Source: JBLHGN01 sp047616325 (GTDB taxonomy: Bacteria; Pseudomonadota; Gammaproteobacteria; Pseudomonadales; Cellvibrionaceae). Taken from it: a DNA stretch of 7,191 nucleotides. A program made the translations under genes and the position numbers. Of this stretch, positions 1 to 5,739 are shown one piece after another. Each line of letters opens with the position of its first letter. Position 1 is the first letter of the stretch. Location: positions 1 through 7,191 of the forward strand of contig JBLHGN010000191.1 of the NCBI GenBank assembly GCA_047616325.1, in the 5' to 3' direction. Under the pieces are notes generated by a model. It was not told the origin of the DNA, searched no databases, and was given only the letters and a program-made list of their open reading frames with translations.

Positions 1-148
1 ATAGTGTCTCTCCGGTAGATGATGAAGGAGATTACATATTATGTTGAGATGAATGGCTTCTTTAGACTATTTTTAATAGGTAAAGGGACGCTAACTGCAC
101 ATAATCAGGTTGTGCGCATAATTCCTCTTATGTTCAGATAAACATAAT
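1..148. other. Non-coding flank of a mobile-element scar
   Basis: I see no gene here. The longest plus-strand frame begins with an ATG near position 51 and stops after about 30 codons, with no recognisable protein similarity. The stretch lies immediately before the point at which IS66 transposase homology begins, so it is probably foreign or rearranged DNA joined to a truncated insertion sequence. Its only visible structure is a group of CATAAT-type repeats and a small palindrome between 96 and 148, listed separately. Confidence 0.5.
96..148. repeat. Cluster of CATAAT repeats with a palindrome
   Basis: TGCACATAAT (96-105) and TGCGCATAAT (113-122) are direct repeats with a 17-base period. A third CATAAT lies at 143-148. 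That copy is part of a perfect inverted repeat, TTATGTT (128-134) and AACATAA (141-147), around a six-base centre. The cluster ends exactly where IS66 TnpC similarity becomes recognisable. Repeated short sites of this kind are typical of recombinase or regulator binding sites, but I cannot name the protein that would bind them. Confidence 0.45.
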
Positions 149-325
149 CGAAAAAACTGGTTATTCTCGGCTAGCCAGGCGGGTGCAAACGCAAGTGCAA
201 GTCTGTACAGTTTGGTTGAGACGGCAAAAAAGAATAAGCTCAATCTATATGAGCATCTGAAGGAAGTATTTACCGAACTACCCAGAGCTCAGACAGTGGA
301 AGATGTTGAAGCGTTGCCACCGTAG
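149..325 (+). pseudogene. tnpC: IS66-family transposase (TnpC) C-terminal remnant
   Basis: This frame encodes only the last ~59 residues of an IS66-family TnpC transposase. It starts with the characteristic RKNWLFS block, continues with a GANASASLYSLVETAK-like helix, and ends with LPRAQTVEDVEALPP before a TAG stop at 323-325. These are the hallmark C-terminal segments of IS66 TnpC, normally a protein of about 500 residues. Upstream, the same frame meets a TAA stop at 119-121 and the preceding conserved residues are lost, so the catalytic core (DDE) is absent and the copy cannot transpose by itself. No TnpA or TnpB partner is visible. The family call rests on recognised motifs. The cause of the truncation, whether recombination or a later insertion, is inference. 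Confidence 0.85.
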
Positions 326-339
326 AATATTGTAATCAC

Positions 340-359
340 GTAGTTGGATTGGCGCTTAT
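340..359 (+). mobile_element. Probable right terminal inverted repeat of the IS66 remnant
   Basis: Read from outside inward, on the minus strand, the sequence begins ATAAGCGCC (359-351). IS66-family ends characteristically begin with GTAA, so this matches except for the first base. It lies 26-34 bases after the transposase stop, the expected distance from the end of tnpC to the element's right end. The left end is missing, so the 8-bp target duplication normal for this family cannot be checked. Confidence 0.5.
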
Positions 360-360
360 A

Positions 361-391
361 AATAAAAATACCCAGGGTTAATTTCCCCGGG
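361..391 (-). terminator. Rho-independent terminator after the vWA gene
   Basis: Read on the minus strand, CCCGGGG (391-385) and CCCTGGG (377-371) form a seven-pair stem with one central G-U pair around a seven-base A/T loop. A T-rich run, TATTTTTATT (370-361), follows. It lies 44 bases after the stop codon of the vWA gene and is the only convincing terminator seen on the minus strand between here and 5545, consistent with it ending the multigene transcript. Confidence 0.8.
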
Positions 392-434
392 CACTTTGGT
401 TAAAGAACACCGCTGCTAATACCATCTGATTATA

Positions 435-2687
435 TTACTGGGCTACCTGTGCTTTTCTAATTAATTGCACAAATTCATTGCGGTAACCGAAATTATCATC
501 GCCTCGATTTGCCAGTGCCAGTGCGATGGCATCGTCGTAGTTCCAGCTACCGGTATATTGCCCACCGGTAAGCAATTGAGCAAAGCCAGCAACCGCCGCG
601 GCAAAGCTAATCTCTTGCTCTAACACTGGATTATTGGACGAAATTTTACCAGACGCGATTTTGCCAAAGGAGTTACTACTTGGTATGACCTGCGATACCA
701 ATTTTGACACAGATTGATCGGGCAATTTGTAACGCAGTTTTAAAAAGCCATATTCGGTACTGGTATTTTTTACGTCGCTTTTACTTTTATCCAAAGTGTC
801 GCTGTAGCGAGGAGGATCGATTAATGCAGAGTCAGCGTTTACTGGGCTTATTTCATAAATAGCCGTTACGGTGTGGCCAGCACCAATGTCACCCGCATCA
901 ACTTTATCATTATTAAAATCTTCTCGATTTAGGTGCCTCGTTTCGTAACCTATTAGGCGATATTCAGCCACGGTGGCGGGGTTAAACTCCACTTGAATTT
1001 TGACGTCTTTGGCTATGGGAAAAAGCGCCGAGGTGGCCTCGTTTACCAATACTTTTTGTGCTTCGCTCAAGGTGTCTATGTATGCGGCAACACCATTGCC
1101 GTTCTGAGCCAACACTTGCATCATATGGTCGTGATAGTTGCCGAGACCAAAACCTAAAACCGAAAGAAATATGCCTTTTTCGCGCTTTCGCTCCACCAAA
1201 CCTTTTAGTTCATCGCGGTTTCGTATACCCACATTAAAATCGCCATCGGTTGCCAAGATAATGCGGTTCACAGCATTTTTATCGAAGTTGTTTTCGGCCA
1301 GCTGGTAGGCCAACTCTATACCTTGCGCACCGGCAGTGCCGCCGCCGGCTTGCAGCTTTTCCATGGCGTTAATGATGGTTTGTTTTTGGCTGACCGGCGT
1401 GGGCGGCAGCACTGTGCCGGCAGCACCCGCATAAACAACAATGGCCACGGTGTCGTCAGGTTTTAGTTGGCTTAACAGTAAACTCATGGACTGTTTTACC
1501 AATGGCAATTTGTCTGGGCTAGACATGGAACCCGACACATCCAATAAAAATACCAGGTTGGATTTTGGCTGTAGCCGCGTGGCCACCTGATAACCTTTTA
1601 TGCCGATGTGAAGAAGTTTATTACCCGCTTTCCAAGGCGAATCGGTAACAGCTACTGTGGTGGAAAAGGGTTCGCTTTTCGCTTTCGGTACAGGGTATTG
1701 GTAGTCGAAATAGTTAAGCATTTCTTCCACTCGTACGGCATCATTTTGCGGTAACACACCGCTATTAAGTTGGCGCCGCACAAAGCTGTATGATGCGGTA
1801 TCCACATCGATAGAAAAGGTAGAAACGGGTTCACTCGCCACCAATTTTACGGGGTTGGTCTCTGTATGCTCAAAGCGGTCGCTCCCCTCTTGCCGACTGG
1901 GAGTTAAAACGCCACCTAAATCCGCATCAGCCACTATAGAGCGTTTGGAAAGATGAAATGCTGCAACACCAGGAGCCGCCATTGCCTGCGATTGCACATA
2001 AGCCTGCACTTTTATTTTTTTGTCCGCGAGCGCGCGCGGGCTCATTTTGTTCGCACGTTTACTTATAGCTTCCGCCGCATATTTCTCTTCCTTCAATCTT
2101 GCCGGCGCCTGTTGCGCAAACACTTCCATTTCCGCCGTGTCAGCCATAGCCCCTATAGAAGGTTTCGGTACGTTTACAGCAGCAACATCTGTTTTTCCGC
2201 TTGTGGTTTCTGGGGCTCGGCCGGCATAGTTTTTATCCTCACTGATAATAAGGGGCACAGTCTTTGGAAGAGAGCCTACGTCGTTTACTCTGGGTTTTTG
2301 CAGGCCTATTAATATCGCGAACATCACTAGCGATGCCGTGGCCACAGAGGAATAAACCCATTTCATTGTTGTATTGTTCATCTCACTTCTCCTGCCGTTT
2401 GGCTTTGTTGTGCCGATAAGACGGAAGATAAGGTTCTTTCCTTGGTGGAAGAGTGATTTTTTTTCTTGGGCGGTTTTTGTAGGTGTTGCGGTGGCCTGCA
2501 TTGCGGGTTCGTAGCCAGACCTATCTATTGCTACGTCAGACGCAACCGTCGGCGCACTTTCAGCACCGGCAGTATTGGCTTGAGCAAATGCGGCCATGGC
2601 GGCACTTATAGCCTTCCGTTTTGCAGCTGGGTTTACCGGGGCCTTGGCACCTGCTCTAAACACACTGTCTAAATCTTTATCGTTCAT
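435..2687 (-). CDS. Membrane-anchored vWA domain protein (YfbK-like, DUF3520), probable ECF-linked regulator
   Basis: A 750-residue protein. Residues 1-108 are an Ala/Lys-rich region beginning MNDKDLDSVF, predicted cytoplasmic. Residues 109-130 form one transmembrane helix, followed by a low-complexity linker to about 280. Residues ~282-375 resemble the vWF_A N-terminal domain (FSIDVDTASYSFVRR, VRVEEMLNYFDY). The vWA domain runs from ~376 to 555 with an intact metal-ion-dependent adhesion site: D383-x-S385-x-S387, T451 and D481. Residues ~565-745 match the DUF3520 C-terminal region. vWA domains of this type bind proteins through a divalent metal; the ligand here is unknown. The gene overlaps the ECF sigma gene by four bases, so the N-terminal region plus helix may act as an anti-sigma module (inference). 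An AGGGG Shine-Dalgarno supports the start at 2687. A second good ribosome binding site precedes codon 103. Domain identification is confident; function is not. Confidence 0.93.
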   Translation of the reverse strand: MNDKDLDSVFRAGAKAPVNPAAKRKAISAAMAAFAQANTAGAESAPTVASDVAIDRSGYEPAMQATATPTKTAQEKKSLFHQGKNLIFRLIGTTKPNGRRSEMNNTTMKWVYSSVATASLVMFAILIGLQKPRVNDVGSLPKTVPLIISEDKNYAGRAPETTSGKTDVAAVNVPKPSIGAMADTAEMEVFAQQAPARLKEEKYAAEAISKRANKMSPRALADKKIKVQAYVQSQAMAAPGVAAFHLSKRSIVADADLGGVLTPSRQEGSDRFEHTETNPVKLVASEPVSTFSIDVDTASYSFVRRQLNSGVLPQNDAVRVEEMLNYFDYQYPVPKAKSEPFSTTVAVTDSPWKAGNKLLHIGIKGYQVATRLQPKSNLVFLLDVSGSMSSPDKLPLVKQSMSLLLSQLKPDDTVAIVVYAGAAGTVLPPTPVSQKQTIINAMEKLQAGGGTAGAQGIELAYQLAENNFDKNAVNRIILATDGDFNVGIRNRDELKGLVERKREKGIFLSVLGFGLGNYHDHMMQVLAQNGNGVAAYIDTLSEAQKVLVNEATSALFPIAKDVKIQVEFNPATVAEYRLIGYETRHLNREDFNNDKVDAGDIGAGHTVTAIYEISPVNADSALIDPPRYSDTLDKSKSDVKNTSTEYGFLKLRYKLPDQSVSKLVSQVIPSSNSFGKIASGKISSNNPVLEQEISFAAAVAGFAQLLTGGQYTGSWNYDDAIALALANRGDDNFGYRNEFVQLIRKAQVAQ
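2379..2393 (-). promoter_or_regulatory. Internal ribosome binding site and candidate second start in the vWA gene
   Basis: On the minus strand AGGAG (2393-2389) is followed by seven bases and an in-frame ATG (2381-2379) at codon 103. Initiation here would give a 648-residue protein beginning MNNTTMKW that keeps the transmembrane helix and all periplasmic domains but lacks the N-terminal cytoplasmic region. The Shine-Dalgarno is at least as good as the one at the annotated start. Whether it is used cannot be told from sequence. Confidence 0.5.
2684..2687 (-). other. ATGA stop/start overlap coupling sigma and vWA genes
   Basis: The TGA stop of the sigma gene (2686-2684) overlaps the ATG start of the vWA gene (2687-2685). 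An AGGGG Shine-Dalgarno lies within the last codons of the sigma gene. This arrangement usually gives translational coupling and near-stoichiometric synthesis, as commonly seen for sigma/anti-sigma pairs. Confidence 0.9.
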
Positions 2688-3238
2688 AGGGCGTCCCCTT
2701 CTTCATTGTCGAGAAGGTTAAGTTTTTGTCTTACGTTATGAATGCGCCACGACACGGTGCTCTCTTTTACATCCAGAATGTGGGCGGCTTCGGCGTGACT
2801 GAGGCCCTCACCACACACCAGCACCAGAGTTTCTTTAAAACCTTCGCCAAGGCGCTCGGCCCAGCTGAGTATTTGGCGCAAATATACCTGGGCCTCGGGG
2901 TTGTCTGCGGCGGTAGCTTCGGGATGAGTTCCATCCCTGTCGGCCATATCGTTTGCCTGCTCGGTCTGTGCGTGACGGCCCTGGCTGCGCTGCCAGTCTT
3001 TCGCGCAGTTGATGACTAGGCGATATAGCCAGGTGGTGAACGCGGCGTCGAACTTAAATTGGTGCAGCCCGCGCGCCAGTTTTATGCAGGCAAGTTGTGC
3101 TATATCTTCAGCGTCGGCGTGGCACCCGCACCAGCCCATGGCGAAGCGGTACACGGTGTCGTAGCGAAGATTGAGCAAGCGCTCAAAAGCGACACTGTCT
3201 CCGCTCTGTGCCGTGCGTATAAGTTCGGTTTCATCCAT
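2684..3238 (-). CDS. ECF-type RNA polymerase sigma factor (sigma-70 family)
   Basis: A 184-residue protein with the two-domain layout of extracytoplasmic-function sigma factors, which direct RNA polymerase to a small regulon in response to an envelope or external signal. Region 2 covers about residues 15-85, with the core-binding/-10 helices around DAEDIAQLACIKLARGL and FTTWLYRLVINCAKDW. An acidic linker spans ~90-118. Region 4 covers ~120-175, with a helix-turn-helix at LSHAEAAHILDVKESTVSWR for -35 recognition. Length is normal for the family. The ATG start at 3238 has only a weak Shine-Dalgarno, but no other ATG, GTG or TTG lies in frame within the short gap upstream, and the N-terminus MDETELIRTAQSGD is typical. 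It follows the S41 peptidase gene after 75 bases and overlaps the vWA gene, its likely regulator. The specific ECF group cannot be assigned by eye. Confidence 0.92.
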   Translation of the reverse strand: MDETELIRTAQSGDSVAFERLLNLRYDTVYRFAMGWCGCHADAEDIAQLACIKLARGLHQFKFDAAFTTWLYRLVINCAKDWQRSQGRHAQTEQANDMADRDGTHPEATAADNPEAQVYLRQILSWAERLGEGFKETLVLVCGEGLSHAEAAHILDVKESTVSWRIHNVRQKLNLLDNEEGDAL

Positions 3239-3313
3239 TGCTGTAGATGTTCTCAGGTAGCCATGATGATTAGACGCACACCTACTTCGTTTCCTTGGTG
3301 GCGCAGTCGATTT

Positions 3314-4930
3314 TTAGCGCTTAACATCCAAAATTAAATTTTCAAGACCGGGGTTACCGGGCAGAGTAATAGCGCCACTAGCCGGCTGGCCCTCAGCGCT
3401 TTTATTTCTGTTTTGAGCCGGCGCGGTATTCTTCACCGAAGGCGGCAGTGCCGGGCAGCTTTGATCTTCGATATGACCCAAAGCTGCGGCCAGCAGCGCT
3501 TCTTCGGGGTCGCCAAGCACATGAGTGAAGTCGTCGGCCACCCAGCAGCCAGGTATGATCGTACCGGTCACACCGGGTGTATTGGCAGGGGAAAATCCAT
3601 CGGCGTATTCGCCAAAACCGACGGCATTAACACCGGCAAATTGCACAGAAAAATAGGTAGTACCGCAGTTATCTTGGGGGTAGAAGCCATAGGGCTTGCC
3701 GCAGGTGGTATCGCCAATTTGAATAACTTCGAGGCCTATGCCACGTAAGCCGTTCATTATTGTTTCACTGGCCGAGCAGGTTCCGCTGCTAGTAAGTACA
3801 TACACACGGCTCAGATTGAGGGATGGTAAAGACTGCCTTGCACTTAAACTCTCGTCGAAGCCAAGGGTCGCGTCGTAGAAGGGTATGGGGCGCAGGGTGG
3901 CACCGGTTACGGGGTCTTGAGTGGGGTGCTGATCGTTAAAAGTTAAGGCATAAAAGCTTTGGTTATCTATGTTGTCTTCGCCAGCTATCATATAGCTCAC
4001 TTGGGCGGCAATGGCTAACAGGCCGCCACCGTTGTAGCGTAAATCCAGCACCAGGTCCGAAACGCCACGCAATTGATTGAACGCATCAAAAAGGCCGCCC
4101 TCTGAGGGTCGTATGTGAGAATTGAAGTGAATATAACCCACAGGCCCAGAGGCTGTTTCTATAATGCTCACATCTTTTACCGGAACAGACTCAATGCTGG
4201 CCGACTGAATCTGAAATTCGACAGAGGTATCTGCACCAACACTCTGCATTCCAAAGGTGTGAGTTTCTCCTACGGCGGGGGGGGATAAACCGTTATATAA
4301 GGTGTCGATCTCGGCAGACGTATTGCCATTGATCATGTCGGCGCCGTCTATCGAAGTGATTAACATGCCCCGTTGAATGCCCGCCAAGTCCGCCGGCGAG
4401 CCAGGCACAACGTCGGCGATGCGAAATTCTCTCGGTGGAGACGTATTGCCTACAGTAAGACGGTAACCATAACCAAAGGTTATTCCAGCGACGGTGGTAT
4501 TGAGGTAGTCGAAGGTGTCTTGGCTAAAATGGAAGTTGTCTTTGTCGCTGCCCGAAGGGGTTTTTTGCTTGGTTTTTAGTTCCTTGAAGTAGTCAGCGGT
4601 GTTAAACAGGTTGGGGTCTTGGTCTTCCACTTCGCTGTACCACAGGTAGAGGTCGTGGGTCCAAGAGCGCAACCAAAAATTTTCGTCGGCTATCTCACCG
4701 GGCTGGTCGGGATAGGGTCGATTATTGTCAAAGGGATTACTACCGCTGCGGGGTTCGGCACAGTTTGCAGCGAACACGTCTTTCTCAGGAAACACGCCTT
4801 CTTTCCATGTGTGAATATCTGAGCCGCCGTTACACGCAGAAATCGCTAGCGAAACAGCAAAAAAACCCACAAGTCTAAAGGCCCAGGGCAATGAAGTATC
4901 GAGTGCTAATGCTGACCGCAATATTGCCAC
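3314..4930 (-). CDS. S41-family (C-terminal processing type) peptidase, PDZ-containing lipoprotein
   Basis: A serine peptidase predicted to be anchored by lipid on the periplasmic side of the envelope. I chose the GTG at 4930 (538 residues) because TGAGGGA lies six bases upstream. A GTG at 4957 would add nine residues and has a poorer ribosome site. The signal peptide ends in lipobox ISAC, with the lipidated Cys at 33; Asn at +2 suggests the outer membrane. A PDZ domain spans about 146-245 (VVPGSPADLAGIQRGMLITS). The S41 core follows, with strand LVLDLRYNGGG, catalytic Ser386 in TCSASE and Lys412 in CGKPYGF, then DGFSPAN and VADDFTHVLGDPEEALLAAAL blocks typical of this subfamily. Cysteines at 385 and 410 flank the Ser/Lys dyad. 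The Pro/Asn-rich tail from about 495 is probably disordered. The substrate is unknown. It lies in the same orientation upstream of the sigma/vWA pair. Confidence 0.9.
   Translation of the reverse strand: MAILRSALALDTSLPWAFRLVGFFAVSLAISACNGGSDIHTWKEGVFPEKDVFAANCAEPRSGSNPFDNNRPYPDQPGEIADENFWLRSWTHDLYLWYSEVEDQDPNLFNTADYFKELKTKQKTPSGSDKDNFHFSQDTFDYLNTTVAGITFGYGYRLTVGNTSPPREFRIADVVPGSPADLAGIQRGMLITSIDGADMINGNTSAEIDTLYNGLSPPAVGETHTFGMQSVGADTSVEFQIQSASIESVPVKDVSIIETASGPVGYIHFNSHIRPSEGGLFDAFNQLRGVSDLVLDLRYNGGGLLAIAAQVSYMIAGEDNIDNQSFYALTFNDQHPTQDPVTGATLRPIPFYDATLGFDESLSARQSLPSLNLSRVYVLTSSGTCSASETIMNGLRGIGLEVIQIGDTTCGKPYGFYPQDNCGTTYFSVQFAGVNAVGFGEYADGFSPANTPGVTGTIIPGCWVADDFTHVLGDPEEALLAAALGHIEDQSCPALPPSVKNTAPAQNRNKSAEGQPASGAITLPGNPGLENLILDVKR
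4277..4284 (-). repeat. Eight-base G:C homopolymer in the S41 peptidase gene
   Basis: A run of eight C on the coding strand lies within the Ser-Pro-Pro-Ala codons downstream of the PDZ core. A one-base slip would frameshift the protein before the catalytic Ser/Lys residues. The reading frame is intact in this copy. Confidence 0.7.
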
Positions 4931-5008
4931 GCTGTGTCCCTCATTTATAATAGTCACAATTTAGCCCGCAAGAGATCCAGCGGTACCATAAGAAATGCAC
5001 TTACCAAT

Positions 5009-5026
5009 AGACGAATCACTTCGTCT
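5009..5026. repeat. Perfect hairpin between the DUF4265-like and S41 genes
   Basis: AGACGAA (5009-5015) and TTCGTCT (5020-5026) form a seven-pair stem around a four-base loop. It lies in the 132-base gap between the DUF4265-like gene and the S41 gene. On the minus strand, the direction of both genes, it is not followed by a T run, so it is not a classical terminator. It could be an mRNA processing or stability element or an operator-like palindrome. Confidence 0.5.
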
Positions 5027-5062
5027 TTAATTCCCTTTTGGATACCATCCGCAAGGGTTTTA

Positions 5063-5545
5063 TTATTGGGGAGCCAAAATTTCCTGCCACCAATTGAGCG
5101 GCGTCTGGCCGTCTTTGGGGTCGTAAACATTACCGTAAAACCAGATACTGTCACTGTCTTCGCCAACATGGTCGTTTAGTTGCTGCTCAGTGGCGGCAAA
5201 GCCACAACTTACGTGAATGGTATACACCAACATGCGTTCGTTTTCGAAATCCAGTTCGCCGCCCATTTTTTCTAGAATAGGCGTGAGGTCTTGCGCCAGC
5301 TGCTCTATATCGTTTTTGGCGAACACCCGAATGCACAAATTGCCGGCACGCTTTAACAGTTCAAACGATTGGTCTTCACGGTTCAGTTTTATAACGTCTC
5401 CGCTGGCAATGCCTTGAATAAAGGCTGGTGACTTCACCAGTTGCAGACTCTCGTCTTCCAAACCCCTAACTTGCAGGCGCTCCACAACGGGAGTGCCGTC
5501 GGGTCGGGTTCCTGCGAATAATTCTATTACGTCTAATGCTGTCAC
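5063..5545 (-). CDS. DUF4265-like protein of unknown function
   Basis: A 160-residue acidic soluble protein with no signal peptide or membrane segment. The pattern resembles DUF4265: an N-terminal beta-rich part (VVERLQVRGLEDESLQLVKS), then a short PAFIQGIASGDVIKL block, then a ferredoxin-like half with NLCIRVFAKNDIEQLAQDL and an EKMGGELDFE turn. The C-terminal end, with IWFYGNVYDPKDGQTPLNWW, looks specific to this subgroup. No catalytic residues are recognised, and the family assignment is by memory of its pattern. The GTG at 5545 is preferred over an ATG further upstream because AGGA lies six bases before it and the extra 46 residues look like translated promoter DNA. The gene is divergent from the M48 gene and may be cotranscribed with the S41 gene, but the 132-base gap makes that uncertain. 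Confidence 0.75.
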   Translation of the reverse strand: MTALDVIELFAGTRPDGTPVVERLQVRGLEDESLQLVKSPAFIQGIASGDVIKLNREDQSFELLKRAGNLCIRVFAKNDIEQLAQDLTPILEKMGGELDFENERMLVYTIHVSCGFAATEQQLNDHVGEDSDSIWFYGNVYDPKDGQTPLNWWQEILAPQ

Positions 5546-5588
5546 TTTTTTTCCTGTTTTGATTTGCGAAATTGATCCGACGCGAGTT

Positions 5589-5613
5589 GCAAACCATAAC
5601 GCAATCCCATAAT
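5589..5613. repeat. Imperfect tandem repeat in the divergent promoter region
   Basis: GCAAACCATAAC (5589-5600) is followed directly by GCAATCCCATAAT (5601-5613), two similar units about one helical turn apart. They lie between the DUF4265-like start and the M48 start, where a regulator controlling either gene could bind. The similarity is modest and could be chance. Confidence 0.25.
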
Positions 5614-5651
5614 GTCGGTTGAGATTTAATAGCCAAAGATTAGTCTTTGCC

Positions 5652-5681
5652 TTGATAAACGCGTGTGCGGCAGAATATAGC
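5652..5681 (+). promoter_or_regulatory. Possible sigma-70 promoter for the M48 peptidase gene
   Basis: TTGATA (5652-5657) matches the -35 consensus at five of six positions and TATAGC (5676-5681) the -10 at four of six, with an 18-base spacer. Transcription from here would start about 50 bases before the M48 start codon, leaving a normal leader. This is a consensus match only; no operator is identified. Confidence 0.4.
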
Positions 5682-5739
5682 ATCTCTGGCGTTCGGATTT
5701 ATAGCGCTCACTGCACAAACAACCCCGAAGGAACACAAA

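Noticed and set aside
1953..2312. Long plus-strand open frames opposite the vWA gene, and similar ones opposite the sigma, S41 and M48 genes
   Set aside because: They are antisense to well-supported genes, have arginine/cysteine-rich or low-complexity compositions typical of shadow frames and show no domain motifs.
3270..3294. GGAAAC and GTCTAA elements resembling an RpoE-type promoter just upstream of the sigma gene
   Set aside because: The spacer is only 13 bases, about three shorter than the usual spacing for this promoter class, and the -35 element is imperfect. Autoregulation remains possible but is not supported by this match.
4944..4963. TATAAA with an upstream TTGCGG before the S41 start
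   Set aside because: Transcription would begin inside the Shine-Dalgarno of the chosen GTG at 4930, leaving no usable leader, and the -35 match is poor.
4954..5169. A 71-codon minus-strand frame overlapping the 3' end of the DUF4265-like gene and meeting the GTG at 4957 as GTGA
   Set aside because: It lies in another frame across the end of a better-supported gene, has no ribosome site that I can see and no recognisable motifs. The GTG at 4957 is itself the less likely S41 start, so the apparent coupling is probably accidental.
5546..5683. N-terminal extension of 46 residues on the DUF4265-like protein from an upstream ATG
   Set aside because: The extra residues look like translated intergenic DNA and overlap the promoter region of the divergent gene. 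The GTG at 5545 has a well-spaced AGGA.
5665..5739. Upstream GTG start adding 25 residues to the M48 peptidase
   Set aside because: It would bury the lipoprotein signal behind an unrelated leader and lacks a good ribosome site, whereas the ATG at 5740 has AAGGA at seven bases.
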